Source: Larix kaempferi (lineage: Eukaryota > Streptophyta > Pinopsida > Pinales > Pinaceae). Taken from it: a stretch of DNA of 64,000 nt. The notes beneath the pieces are model-generated. The model was not told where the DNA came from and did not search any database. It saw only the letters and a program-made list of their open reading frames with translations. Below are positions 45,656 to 58,607 of this stretch, piece after piece; positions within the stretch are counted from its first letter, which is position 1; each line of letters begins with the position of its first letter. Made by a program: the position numbers and the translations under genes. The stretch is from the NCBI GenBank assembly GCA_027924585.1, contig BSBM01000179.1, forward strand, positions 13,244,501 to 13,308,500, written 5' to 3'.

Positions 45656-46284
45656 CTTTCTTGCTCCAAAATTAAAAAATATTATTTTATTATTTTAACC
45701 ATTATTTTATTATTTTCCTTAGGAGGCTCATTTTAGACCTCAAATTTCCTCTAATGCATACCACATTAATTATTGGATAAAAAGCACGTTGCGAGTTTGT
45801 ATTCTCTAGTAAATTGCATTTGCGGTATGCCCCTTCAACACTTGATCTTTCGACAATGGAGATGCTGCACGAAGATTAAAATGTCGAGAAAACTAAGAAT
45901 GAAAAGTGGAATCACAATCACATAAACCAGAACCTTCACCCTGCAAGTGGAATCTGACATCGGTGAACCATGAAGCGCTGCAACCATTATATAGGAAAAA
46001 ATTGCCTCTGATTTTCCCTCCAATATTGGAAATAGAGGGCTCAAGGAAGGTATCAACATCAAATTGACTAAAAATTTGGGCGAATGCAACCATATGCTTG
46101 AATTACAAGGAAAATGGAGGGTGAAATAACCCTTGGGAGCCTCCATTACTAAAAATAAGGGGCGAAGGAATGATTCCACTAGAATCTCTTTAGAAATCGA
46201 GGGCGAAAGATAGATTGGAGGGAGATTTTGCTAAGGCGAAGAATAGTTTTTTTCATTTTCCTCATTAATATATGGGAGGCTATT
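45656..46284. other. Unassigned DNA
   Basis: No gene seen. A 114-codon minus frame (45835-46179) has a TTG/GTG-type start and no domain. It contains the second arm of the 41235 inverted repeat at 45721-45765. Confidence 0.35.
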
Positions 46285-46437
46285 CGTTTTGGATTTATTT
46301 ATTTCTAATAAATATTGGGCGAATATATTTCAACCGAAAATACCCTTTCCATATAAGAAAATAGCCCACTAAATTTATGTAACCCCCTTAATTTAGCCCA
46401 TGGGCTAAATTTAGCCCCTAAAATCATCCATGCTTGA
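46285..46437. repeat. Diverged relative of the hAT-like MITE
   Basis: GGGCGAATATATTTCAAC, the palindrome AATTTAGCCCATGGGCTAAA and TTAGCCCCTAAAATCATCC occur in the same order as GGCGAATATT..., TAGCCAATTGGCTAAATTT and CGCCCCTAAAAATTTCCCTG in the MITE at 32016-32303. Ends are decayed, so the boundary is approximate. Confidence 0.45.
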
Positions 46438-47922
46438 AAGTGTGAGATTTTCCTTTTGTTTGATCTTAACCTGGTTTTTGGGATCTTTTTGAGCCAATTT
46501 GGGCTTGTTTCGATCAATTTGGATATTTTTTACCCAAGTTGGAGCTTTTTGAACAAACTTGGATATTTTTGACCCAATTTGGATCTATTTGGGATGATTT
46601 GGAACCAATTGAGGTTGTTTGAGTCAATTTGTACATTTTTGAGTGAAAAACCCTCTTTTGGTAGGGTTCTTTTGCTCTTTGAGTTTCTAAGCTTTTGATC
46701 ACTCCTTTGAAGTGAAAGCTCAAGGTTTCATTCAGTTGTTTAGAACCTTGATTGCATTTGTTGTACAGAATTGCATTTACCAAACCTTGTTTCTTAGTAG
46801 GTATTTTTCTTTGGTTGATTCTAAAAGTCTTTATTTATACTTTTCCCAACTTGGCATACTTACATGAATGAGAAATCTAGTGTTTATGGTTACTTTTAAT
46901 GTTTGATAAGGAGATCATAAACATTTGCATTGCTTTGGGTTGTGTGCTAGTTTGAGTTTTGATTTTGTTTCTCATTTGAGAAAAATAATAAAAAGTTGGT
47001 TTAGCTTTCAGTTAGTGTTGTTTGAGTACATTGTAAATGTTTTGAAGTATTTGGAATTGCTTGATATCGAAAACAAAAATTCCCATGCATAGTTTGGTTT
47101 GTTTTCAGATCGATTTTCATTTTACATTTAGTAAATTGGAAAGATAATTGCATGCTTATGTTGTAGGCTTGATTTTGCATTCAGCATAGAAAATTTTAGC
47201 TTCTATTTCCATTGAAAAACCAAAAAATTGCATTGTATATCGAAAACTTGCATTTTCATTATGAATCATATCTTTGAAACTTGCATTGGAAAGTGATTGA
47301 AAATGGAAAATGTATAATCGTGGTAGTACAGTGCTTCATATTCAACAGTTAAAGAACATTCTATCTTTAGTTGCATTTGTTTTTCTTCTTTTGAAAAATT
47401 TTGAAGTTGCATTTTAAGCAAGCAATCAATAATTGAGATAGGATCCTAGGTTTTCTTCTAGATAGAAACACACCTAATAGATAAGCTAGGATTTTGGAGG
47501 TAGGGAGTTGAGATATAATCGCTCCAAGATCATTTAAACTTGTAAAACATAGATGTCTTTTATAAGGGAGGAAATGCAATACCGTAAGGGTGTGGTTGGG
47601 AATCTCCTCTACCACAAGAGTCAAGCACGAGGTCATGTGAGATTAAGTTGCAGAGAGATCCCTCCAATAGTTAATCGAGCATCAACTAGGGATTTTTCAT
47701 GTACAGGGACTTTCAATAGTACAGAGTGATGTTGTATAGTTTCGGGCTTAGTTACCCTTCCCATACGCACGATCTCGACCTACGACTGTTCCCCCGGACG
47801 CTGTCTGCAACTTGATAGCCATCAAATATTGTCTTTAGGGTCATACATAGGCGCTAGTAAAGGATTTTCTACGACCACCTTGGGTGGACCTTGTGACTAG
47901 AGAATTAGTACCGTTGGAGGGT
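46438..47922. other. Region left of the Athila-like insertion, probably 5' part of the invaded Ty3 element
   Basis: No coding domain. 46475-46640 is made of degenerate 20-45 bp iterations of TTGGATATTTTTGACCCAA type. The end (47918-47922, AGGGT) is the target duplication. Sequence right of the insertion is the start of a Ty3 gag, so the left side should be its LTR or leader, but LTR ends could not be set. Confidence 0.4.
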
Positions 47923-49289
47923 TGATGAGCCCCCATTTCAGGTATCTGATAGTTTCTTTTCCAACCAGAAAACACAAGAGAGGTTGAAAAGATACACTCG
48001 TCAGTGGGAAAATGATTTACCTTAATAATTTAATGAAGTGTTTAAAAGATTATTTCTGTCATGTTTTGAAAAGCGTTGCTATGAGCTAATTGCATGTAAA
48101 ATGAGGTTGGATGAGTAGGTGTAGGTGTACTCAAAGATAACGCATGAATCAAGTGGAGAACTGGAAGGACCTCACCAAACTCAGCGCCTTTTTCTTGATT
48201 TATAGAGAACGAACTCCTGTTCAAAAGTGAATCGACAGTGAGACATTTTTGTTAGGTTAAGCATTAGGATTTTATAAATATGGACCTCTCGGGTAGCGAG
48301 AGGTATCTACTGCTATTTTAAACAATTATTGTTTACATTTCAGATTATCAAGATAGTTGTGTTACAGACCTGGTTTTTAAACGATGAAGTTTCTATTTTA
48401 AATAAACACTTGATGTTATCTACGATTCAGCGTTTATAAGTTCTTCTCAATCCTAAGTATGGGTTGGAGAGGGCCCCTCCAACACGTAGGTCAGGAGATC
48501 TTGCAATACAGGTATTTCTCATTATGTGTTGTGCATTGATTGAATTTATATTGTAGATGAGAGTATTCTAAATAGCATCTAGATAACATGATTTAAATTC
48601 TGTAGTGGTTGATCACTTATGATTCTGTAGTTCATTACAATGGATTCCGTAGTATGATAATGCTGTGTCTGTAGTCCTGTAGCAGCATTCCGTTGAAGCA
48701 TAATTAAACACCCATTTCTCTATGTAATTGCATTTATTTCTAAAGCAGCAATCTAGATCTTCAGTTTATGTATTCGTTTCATTATTAGAACTGCTTATAG
48801 AGATTGATTGCTTTCAGTATTTATTGGTTACATGATTTGATTAACGATTGCAGCATTAGATAAATGGCATTCAGATTATGTTAGACCAGACTTCGAGTTT
48901 TATGCATTCAATTTACAGTAAGATTAAAGGTCAAGCTTTCATTTCTTTAGAATAGGATTGTTATAATTCTAGCATTCAATTTCATAGAGTAATTTTTATT
49001 GTTTTCAGCAAATGAATTCTTAAAATTAGATTGACTATTTCCTGCATTCAAATTCTTCTCCATAGATTTCCTGCTTTCAGTATTTGATTTCTTAGCATAG
49101 GAATTTATTTTCCATAGATTAACAATCCTGTTTATAGTTGATACAAACACCTAACTTCGACAGAGACTATCCTAGAAGAGCACATATAGTACCAGTGCCT
49201 CTAAAGTTTGTACGTCCCCTGGTTTGATAATTAAAGTAAAGCTCCTAGTCTAGCTGCCCTCATTAGGCACCCATACTTTTATCTCACCA
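47923..49289 (+). repeat. 5' LTR of Athila-like element
   Basis: 1367 bp, TGATGAGCCCCC...CTCACCA. Confidence 0.93.
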
Positions 49290-49294
49290 CTTTT

Positions 49295-49312
49295 TGGTGC
49301 CGTTGCCGGGGA
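49295..49312 (+). other. Primer-binding site, Athila type
   Basis: TGGTGCCGTTGCCGGGGA, five bases after the LTR. In Athila elements this is regarded as complementary to tRNA-Asp (family knowledge). Confidence 0.85.
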
Positions 49313-49451
49313 GGTGCTAATCTTTTAGGAGACATCACCTAAAAACAACACAAAAAGAAAACAAAAATTACATAAAATAGGAACACCTAAAAACAACACA
49401 AAAAGAAAACAAAAAACTCACATAAATCAATAACATAATTTTTTCCAAGGA

Positions 49452-50821
49452 ATGCCTCATCGACAAAGGGATAGGTTTGGATGCTTTTTGCCTAGGTGTC
49501 CCATGAGCAATAACGGTGACAACAATTCTTACCACTCTCAGTTTGGATCCCCAAGCTCTGAAAATGAAACTGATTTCACATACGATCCAAACAGAGACAA
49601 CTTCTCTACTAGTTCTAGCTCCAACACCACTATGGCTGAGGGAGAAGAACCTAGGGAGATTTTCACCTTTCCCATTAGCATACCTCTTGGAGATGCCAGA
49701 ATGAAGAATATCAACCCTAAAAATCTGCCAAACTTCCATGGATTGACTTCAGAATATCCTGACACATTCCTGTTTGAGTTTGAGGTATTTTGTAGATCTT
49801 TCGATTATACTACAGATGCGCAAAAGCTAAGGCTTTTTCCCTCCACACTGAAAGATTTATCACTTAGGTGGTTCATGAGTTTAGAAGGAAATAGTATTTT
49901 CAGATGGGATCAAATGAAATAGGCATTCCTAGAAAAGTATAGAGACTACTACAAAGCAAAGGATACAAGGGATGAAATATTTAGGATGCAGTAGGGAGAC
50001 CGTGAATCCTTAGAAGATTATGCCCAGCGATTTCAGCTCAGCTACAAACGAGCCAACCATTGCACCCTAGACCCTGAATCGCTGAAACTGGTCCTTCTTA
50101 AGGGGATTAAAGAGGACGATTTTGAGATCTTAAACCTCTTGGGAGATGGAGACATATTTCAGAAGACTTATGACCAAATACTACAGATCTTCAAGAACCA
50201 TTCTAGGTCTAGGAAAAGCAAGAATGGGACAAGAGATACACATTTACCCACTGGATCCTCATCATCTTCAGGACCCAATCTTACAAAATATGACTTAGGA
50301 AACCTGTTAGATGACATGAAGACCGACATCTTACAATCTCTGGCCATGCAACTTGATGCACTACAAATAAAAAAGAAACATAATGAAATTAACCAAGCCT
50401 TGGCAGTATTCTGTCCTTGTTGTAGAAAAAAACATGAGAAGGGGCAGTGCACCTTGAACACCATATAAGTACGTGGTCTCTACACTAACGACCATTCCAC
50501 TGATAAATGTCCCCTCTTACCCTCATGTAAGGCGGCTATTCAAGACCCAGCATCTGAAGTGGCAATAGAACAACTCTGTTTTATAAATTAGAGAAGGAAT
50601 AGTTTTGTTAGACCATATCAACAGAGCAATCAAGCCTACTACAATCAAGGATAGCCAAATTGGAAGTCTGCACCAACTCCATGGCGAGCACAACCAAATC
50701 CAAACCAATGGCAACAAAATCAACAAACATATCAACCATCCTATCAACAATCATATCACCCACCATCTTACCCACAATACCCCCCACCTTTTCCTCCATC
50801 CAGCACACATGCAAATCAGCA
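49452..50821 (+). pseudogene. Gag of Athila-like element
   Basis: One register from ATG 49452 for about 455 codons. The N-terminus is S/N/D-rich. The Retrotrans_gag core reads NLPNFHGLTSEYPDTFLFEFE, LRLFPSTLKDLSLRWF, FLEKYRDYY and ESLEDYAQRF. Next is a C-rich segment (CPCCRKKHEKGQC, then STDKCPLLPSC). The Q/P/Y-rich tail has YYNQG and PNW, reminiscent of the YNPGW...NHPN tail of Athila gags. Stops at 49920, 49992 and 50466 and a few later; none involves a frameshift. TAG at 49920 and 49992 sit where Gln is expected. Confidence 0.85.
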
Positions 50822-51385
50822 ATGAGCATGAACTCAGGTATGCTACAAATATAGCAAGGTAATCTCTGAACATTTTCATTTTATTTTTAAGGTCAAATCA
50901 TTATCCCCAAAATGGTTATATTTTGAGTTGAAAATAGCTTTACAATAAAGTTGGAAGGAAAGGTTCAGATTACAAAATCATGATTGGAAAGGTTCATATT
51001 ACAAAACCATGATTGCACATACCTGTCATTTTGACAAATGATGAATCTGCATATAACCACCATACTTCACAATAATCACAAAGTACAAGCATAAAGCGAA
51101 ATGAAGAGCTTGATCATGAAAAGAAATGGATCAATCATCAAGTACAATGAAGAATAATAAGGATAAGTGTGGAAGGACATTTAAGTTAAGCTACATGATC
51201 GTCAAAGAAAAGGCCATTTTTTGCAAAACAAAAGAAACCTCTCAGCACTTCCCGGAAGCAAGCCATCAGAAGAGAGTACATCACGCAGCAAGCAATCCGG
51301 CTTCAAGCCTATAAGTAAATCCAGACCAGTGAGGTATAAGGCACATTGAAAGTTGTTTTTTGTCGATTGTAGAAGAGATTTTAAA
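50822..51385 (+). other. Spacer between gag and second ORF
   Basis: About 560 bp without a supported frame. It contains a short direct repeat (GGAAAGGTTCA...ATTACAAAA, twice at 50957-51010). There is no protease motif, so gag is not simply read through into a pol. Confidence 0.5.
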
Positions 51386-53638
51386 ATGACGAAAGGATTC
51401 AAGAAAAGTGAACTAGAGGAGCACAGCGCCGTCTACCAAAACCTGGGAATATTAACAACCATCCATAGTGTAGGTTGGATGCCCTTCATCCTAGGACTGA
51501 AAGGGTACAACACAGGGGTAGCTCTGGAGTTTGCGAAAAATTTTAAACATATCAAGGATGAACAGTTCGTCACCCAAGTGAAGGGGTTACATATTAATAT
51601 TGATGAGGATGTAATTGCCAAATTCACTAGACTACAGAGAGGTTTGCATTGGAGCAGGGATGACAGGGAGGAAAACCAGGAAGCAAAAAAAGCCTTCTTC
51701 GAGCAAGGAGAGGTCTATGACAAAGACAAAAATAGAGTCAAAAGACTCTCCATGCCAGCACCATGGGAGGACGTGGCTACAATCATTCAGAAGTACATCA
51801 CATGCTCTGGTAGGTTAAGCTATGTCCCCATCTTTCATTTTCGGCTTTTAGAGTTGTTAAGACACAAAACCCATTATCCACCAAACAACAACATTAGTAC
51901 TCCATATTACCTACTCCAATCTCTAACAGAAATGAGCAAGAAGGTGGCTAAGGGTAAGGAGGATGCCTTGGCCCATCATGGGCTGATCAAGTTAATCGTC
52001 TGTGAGGAATTAAAGGCGCAGATACCAGAGCTTTTGTGGGAAGAATTCTTTTTGGTATCCACCGAAGATGTTCAAAGGATGAAGGGTACACTCACAGCTG
52101 GCATAACGCCAAGAGCAATGAACAAAACCGCCTCTACATCAGGGGCAAAGAGGAAAATTGACTTGGACCATTTGGCCGAAACCTTGGTGAAAATCAAGCA
52201 CTCAAGAGAGGACTCCCCCAAGGCAAACCCAGGGATTTCTGCGAGTAATCAAGTGCTGAAAAGAAGAAGTAAGAGATTCACCCAAGCATCCCGAATCCGA
52301 GTTACCAAGGAAAAGAGTAGGGAACCCAATCCCATAATTCAAAATGTGTCTGATGGGGACGATGATCAGTGGGTAGATCAGAAGGATCCCACTACAGAAG
52401 AGGAGTAGGATGAATAGGAAATGCAGGATGAACAGGAAGAACAGGAGGAGGAAGAAGAACAAAATGAACCAAAAGAGCAAGTCAACCCCCAGGGGGACCC
52501 TCCTGAGCATAATGAAAACCCTGGGGTTGTTAATCAGCTGGCTGAGGCACGGCCATAATTATAAGAACTCAGAAAGGAGCTGGCGGCATTAAAAATTGGA
52601 TCAGGAAACCAAATAGCATCACCCCTGTTCTTATCTGAGAAGACACAAATTCTAAGAATGCGTCATGTAGGGGAGCTAAGAATAGTGGAACAGAGAAATT
52701 CGGCACTTCAAGAAAAGTTGGCTGAGGCACAAGGGGAACTAGCCAATAAGGACCAGGAAATTGTTCAACTGAAGCATGTCTTGGCTACTACCACTGAAAT
52801 ATACAGTAAACTATTGGAGAATAGGCCAGCTTCAGCAATATATGCAGTTTACCTACAAGAGAAGTGGGGCAAATTCCAGCTCCAAAGGTTGGCACAGGGA
52901 CTCCCAATAGAAATCAAAACACCCATGGAATTTGTGGATGCATCTCTCAAGGCCACATAGTCAGAGAAGGACCAGCTTAGTGAGCTTTTCCTACACAATT
53001 TTGTAGCTCCTAGCTCGTCTAACTGGTCATCAAACCCTTACATGGGCGATTTCCAGTTAAGGGCATCATGTTCTTGGATGAACAATGAAATTGAATGAGC
53101 GCAGGACTAACACATTTATGTGGCACCAAAATCGCAGACCCCATTATGGATCAGGGAAGAAGCATCTCACCCTGAAAGAATAATCTATGACCACAGGAAT
53201 CTCACCATAGATGAGGAACTGATCCCAATTCTCCTTGAGAAACAGCAGGGGGCTGTGGATCACTTTGATCTTATTCTTCAAAGTACACGTAAGGAGGTTC
53301 GGGAGTCTCTTGGTGAAAGATGGCATAGAGTGGCAAATGACCTGAAAATAAAAGAACTTCACTCCCCTGCCAGACTAGAAAATTCTCTCATAAAAGCCAA
53401 GATCTACAGAGAATCATTAATAAAGAATCAGATTAGGTGGATAGGGATGAGGCTAAACCCCCCATTATTCCTCCCTCTGGTCATTAAGGAACAAGTCAAT
53501 GAGGAAGAAGAAAGGGGGGCATGGGTCAAGGAAGATCAAAGTATGGGCTACCAAAGACAAGCAGGGACCGCTAAGGTGGCAGCATGGGACACCAGAGATG
53601 TCATCAATGAGCGAAATATGTCACCCAAGGATGGGTGA
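51386..53638 (+). pseudogene. Second ORF (750 codons) in place of pol, unknown function
   Basis: A single register from ATG 51386 to TGA 53636. It is broken only by in-frame stops at 52406, 52415, 52556, 52562, 52958, 53096 and 53108, with no frameshift. Residues about 1-240 form a globular, W/F/L-rich region (ILTTIHSVGWMPFILGLKGY, QVKGLHINIDEDVIAKFTR, MPAPWEDVATIIQKYITCSG). This recalls the putative plant transposon protein domain found as an extra ORF in some Ty3 elements (low-certainty memory match). Next come a basic stretch (LKRRSKRFTQASRIRVTKEK), an acidic E/Q run, and a coiled coil (LQEKLAEAQGELANKDQEIV). The C-terminus is helical and charged. No catalytic motif of RT, RNase H or integrase. 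Function unknown. Confidence 0.75.
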
Positions 53639-53645
53639 ATCCTTC

Positions 53646-53659
53646 AAGCATGGAGGAGA
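53646..53659 (+). other. Polypurine tract of Athila-like element
   Basis: AAGCATGGAGGAGA directly before TGATGAGCC of the 3' LTR. It lies just past the stop of the second ORF. Confidence 0.7.
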
Positions 53660-54235
53660 TGATGAGCCCCCATTTCAGGTATCTGGTAGTTTCTTTTCCC
53701 ACCAGAAAACACAAGAGAGGTTGAAAAGATACACTCGTTAGTGGGAAAATGATTTACCTTAATAATTTAATGAAGTGTTTAAAAGATTATTTCTGTTATT
53801 TTTTGAAAAGCGTTGCTATGAGCTAATTGCATGTAAAATGAGGTTGGATGAGCAGGTGTAGGTGTATTCAAGGATAACACGTGAATCAAGTGGAGAACTG
53901 GAAGGACATCACCAAACTCAGTGCCTTTTTCCTAATTTATAGAGAACGAACTCCTATTCAAAAGTGAGTCGGCAGTTAGACATTTTTGTTAGGTTAAGCA
54001 TTAGGATTTTATAAATATGGACCTCTTGGGTAGCGAGAGGTCTCTGCTTCTATTTTAAAGAATTATTATTTACGTTTCAGACTATCAAGACAGTTGTGTT
54101 ACAGACCTGGTTTTTAAACGATGAAGTTTCTATTTTAAATAAAGACTTGATATTTTCTACGATTCAACGTTTATAAGTTCTTTTCACTCCTAAGTATGGG
54201 TTGGAGGGGGCCCCTCCAACATGTAGGTCAGGAGA

Positions 54236-57200
54236 TGTCATGTCTCCATCTCTAGTAAAAGCTTTTAATTATTTAATTTTGTCTATTTGCATGACGACAC
54301 TAATTAGAGACTAAACTATTTTTCCTGCAATGCAACCAAGAGTGAAAAAGGGCATGGTGAACCACAAGGGGGGGAGAGTAATTAAGTCGTAAACGTTGTC
54401 GTGGACCTTGGCTTGGTTAACTCTTGTTTTCGAGTCAAGTTAATTTATGTTTGGTATTTTCCTTTGGTATGCTTATGCTCATATGTATTTAAGTGGAGAA
54501 GCTTAGATTTTAATTTATATGATTATTAGCATTAAGCATGAACCCAATGACAAACTTTAATAATGTGGGGTACATTGTTTCAATTAAAAAGTGATTAATT
54601 TAAATACTAATTAAATTAGTATTTAGTGCACATATCTATTTATGACGTTATGCTTTTATAAAGTTGCATAAGAAATACATATATTTTATTACATATGTTT
54701 GTCTCTTTTTATATGAATATATATAGTTTGTATGTCATATTATTTCTTTATATATATATGCATACTTTTATGTACAAATTAATATGGTTGTAATGTATTT
54801 TTCATGTGCAAAAATATATTTGAAATTTTATGTTTTTTTATAAAGGCATAGATGTCTTATGTTATACCCAATATACTTTATGGGATATACTCTAATATAT
54901 TTTATATGATAATAAATCTATTGTGTTGTGATATATTGAATTTATGGAATGGATTCTTAATATAATTGTAAGGAGCATTTATATATATATATGGTTTAAT
55001 TTAAAATATATAGATTACCTTGGAAGAAATATGGAGTATATTTTTATGAGCAACTATTTTATTTTAAGTTGTGTTTTTTTATTTATATGAGAAAATAATA
55101 TATATTTTATTATGTTTTTGTTTGAGAGATATATATATTATAGCTTGCCCTACTTTTTGGGGGGGCGGTTCCTTTTTGCATCCTTCACGCAGAGAAGCTT
55201 GGAAGCTCTGCATTCCCTCATTTGTTTTGCAAAATCGTTTTAGTTGGAATGTTGCCTGAAAATCGAAGCTTTGAGGCTCTGTATGCATCTATGGATTTGC
55301 AAAAACGTTTTCTGAGATAGGCTATGGGAGAACTACGTTTTTCATTTTCTGTTGGGTGGATTGTTATTTTTAAAAATGTTTTGGGCATTTGCCAGTTTGG
55401 GCATTAAGTGAAAAAACGTTTTATTGTGAATGATGGCTGGAAACTAGCTTTGGAAGCTCTATATGCACCCATATTGTTTTGCAAAAACGTTTTTGGATAG
55501 CTTGCTGGCTAGAAAAACGATTTTTTACTTTTGTGTGTTGCCTGGGAGCAAGAAAAACATTTTGATGCTTCCATTAATTCATTTTATACTTCTGTGTGTT
55601 GCCTGGGAGCAAGAAAAACGTTTTGATGCTTCTATTAATTCATTTTATACTTCTGTGTGTTGCCTGGGAGGAAGAAAAACATTTTGATGCTTCCATTAAT
55701 TCATTTTATACTTCCGTGTGTTTCTTGGGAGCAAGAAAAACATTTTGATGCTTCCATTAATTCATTTTATACTTTTGTGTGTTGCCTGGGAGGAAGAAAA
55801 ACATTTTGATGCTCCCAGTAATTCATTTTATACTTCTGTGTGTTGCCTAGGAGGAAGAAAAACGTTTTGATGCTTCCAGTAATTCATTTTATACTTCTAT
55901 GTGTTGCCTGAGAGCAAGAAAAATGTTTTGATGCTTCCATTAATTCATTTTATACTTCTGTGTGTTGCCTCGGAGGAAGAAAAACGTTTTTATGCTTCCA
56001 GTAATTCATTTTATACTTCTGTGTGTTGCCTGGGAGCAAGAAAAACGTTTTGATGTTTCCATTAATTCATTTTCTACTTATGTGTGTTGCCTGGGAGGAA
56101 GAAAAACGTTTTGATGCTTCCAGCAATCCATTTTATACTTCTGTGTGTTGCCTGGGAGGGTGAAAAACGTTTTGATGACTCTGTACGATTCCATCATTTC
56201 ATTTTATGCTCTTTGTGTTGCCAGGAAGGAAGAAAAACGTTTTTATGTTTCTATTGTCCTTCATTTGATGTAGAGAATTGATTTTAACTCTTTGCTGCAG
56301 CCAGATAAATGCATTGGGCATCTCAGAAATGCTTGCATGCATTAAAAATGTTTTTATGTTTCTGTTGTTCTTCATTTAAGATAGGAAAACGATCTTTATC
56401 CCTGCATATTCTCATTGTGTTGGGAAAACCGTGGTTTGGCATCTTAGTAAGATGAAACTGTTTTGTTGATTATCTCTTCTTATCATGGGCTTGTTTTTAA
56501 ATGTGCTCTGTATTCCATTTTGGGTTTATAAAACATTGATGTCGAATCGTGTTCCTGGGGTATAACATGAATGCTTCCTGCACATTCATTATAAATTATG
56601 ACATGATGTTAGTGGTGTGAGCACATTCATTATAAATTATGACATGATGTTAGTGGTGTGAGAGTGCTCATTTACTTTCTTTTGATACGTTGTTGTATAT
56701 GGTGCTCCTCTTATACAACTACACCTGTTGTTAACATACAATTTCTTTATTGCTTCCTTTTACTTCCTATGTGTGAATTGTGCTTTAATTATTATGTAAT
56801 AGTGTTACTTATACCTTGGTTACACCCTTATGCTTGTGATAGGAAATGGCCATGTCTTTACATACCTATATTATAAAGGGGTATGCTTTATATATATATA
56901 TAGTATAGCATGATTACACTTCATATATACTGCAGAAATAACTACTTATATTTTACACAATGTATAAATGGTTACATTTTATACATATGGGAAGTATAAA
57001 ATAAATTTGTGTGCTATACATCATATAGAAGAGTTATGTGGAATATATAGATTGTCATACAATGAAAATTTGTCTACACATTGTGTAAAATGATTAAGCT
57101 TCATATAAATTATACATGATTTTATTTTACTAGAGTATGTAAAATGACCATGTTTATATATACCTTTCAATGTTTATATATATATATATATATATATTGC

Positions 57201-58607
57201 ATTGGATGGGTGCATATTGTCAATGTATATATCTACTTCATATCATGATTGAGTATGCTTTAGTGCATTGATTTTCCTCACGCATTGATTTTCGTTTACA
57301 TAGAGACAAAGATGGTCGGTGTTACCTTTTATCCATCAGTTGCATGTCAAATGCATAGATTTCATGTCGAATGCATTAGATAGGTGTTATGCACATGTTT
57401 ATTTTGTTTGTACCACTTTATGTCCGTGAGTTACACATCAAATGCATAGTTTGCATGTTGAATACATTGGAGAGGTTTTATATACATATTCATGCTATTT
57501 TTTTGTTATGTACACCTTTTGTGTGATCATATGTCGAATGTGTGTCTTATGTTTCATCTACATTTTTTTGGATGCTTGTCTCACATGATATGTTTGATTG
57601 CATGCTGAATGTTTGAGTGCATGTCTAATACTTGGGTGGCTTGTCGAATGCACCGGTTTTATTACTTATGGTATTACCGCCGAGAACAACACCAAGCTAT
57701 GCACGAGGTTAGGACACGAGAAGTGTCTAGGTAGGAGTACTACCCTTGGCTGCAGGAGTTTTGCATTAACCTCTAGAGTTGTGGGTGGTTAGTTCTAGGG
57801 CGAAGAGACTTAGAGACTCCCTATCCCGTTGTGGATCACCATGCTCAGCTCAGGGGTGGTCTTCGGATGGACTGCGTATATGTCGTCGAAGAGCCTACAG
57901 TTGGGTGGAGCGTTGCATTGCCCACATTATTTTCCCCTTATTAAAATGATTATGTTTTGTAATTTAATTTGATGTATCTTGATTTTTTTTGAACAAATAT
58001 CTAGAGTTTGGGTATTATGTTTTATAGTACTAATGAAATGTTATGAGTATGATGAGTACAGGAATAAGACGACAGAAAGAATAAGCATCCCTCAGTCTTA
58101 CGAAGGTGGTAAGAGAACTATGTTTGTAAATTTACCATGTGCATGGATATATATATGTTGGCTCGTCTGATTGTTTCCTTATTTGTATTCGACATGAAAG
58201 AAAGTCAAGATTATGTTTATATTTTCATGTACTCATATATAATTGACTGTTGGATGGCTACAAGAAAGAGGCTACCTTTGATTGAAAATATATTTCAATA
58301 TGATGCTAACCCTAGGGAAGTTTAGTGTCATATATATGCTTAGAGATTTACCATTCTATGTCATTGATGTGAGAACATAGATTAGCCATTATAACATAGC
58401 CTAAGGTTATTATTACACCTTGCGACATAGTCCATGGTTGATTTAGTATTCGTTTGGTGTAAGAGTCTCAATAATTAATTTTTTTCTGCATAAACAACTT
58501 TGTTAATTAATGTTGTCTTTATAAGCATTTATTATTTCCGTGTGTACAATTATTAACCATTAATGTTGATTAAAAAAAAAATTATATGAAATTATCGGGA
58601 TGTTACA
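54236..58607 (-). mobile_element. Probable solo LTR, 4.37 kb
   Basis: Inserted in the LTR with a perfect 5-bp duplication GGAGA (54231-54235 and 58608-58612). Ends are TG...CA. On the minus strand it begins TGTAACATCCCGATAA and ends GAGACATGACA, like long plant chromovirus LTRs, which gives the orientation. There is no internal second LTR, PBS, PPT or coding domain, so a solo LTR left by recombination is the simplest reading. A coding-free LTR element cannot be excluded. It holds a 61-bp tandem array and TA repeats (57178-57198). Confidence 0.75.
55536..56230 (-). repeat. 61-bp tandem array, about 11 copies
   Basis: The unit contains GTTGCCTGGGAGCAAG, AAAAACGTTTTGATGCTTCC and ATTAATTCATTTTATACTT. 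Copies vary at few positions (for example GGAGCAAG or GGAGGAAG, ACATTTT or ACGTTTT). More diverged single copies of AAAAACGTTTT flank it from 55200 to 56350. Confidence 0.92.

Noticed and set aside
50605-50862. 85-codon Q/N/H-rich frame as a separate protein
   Set aside because: It is an out-of-register reading of the Q/P-rich gag tail.
55536-56230. CRISPR-like array
   Set aside because: Units are 61 bp in direct head-to-tail tandem with no unique spacers, inside a plant LTR.
57650-57920. Possible structured RNA or gene in a GC-richer patch inside the solo LTR
   Set aside because: No tRNA, rRNA or snRNA features could be recognised and the short frame has no domain; it is probably the promoter/leader part of the LTR.
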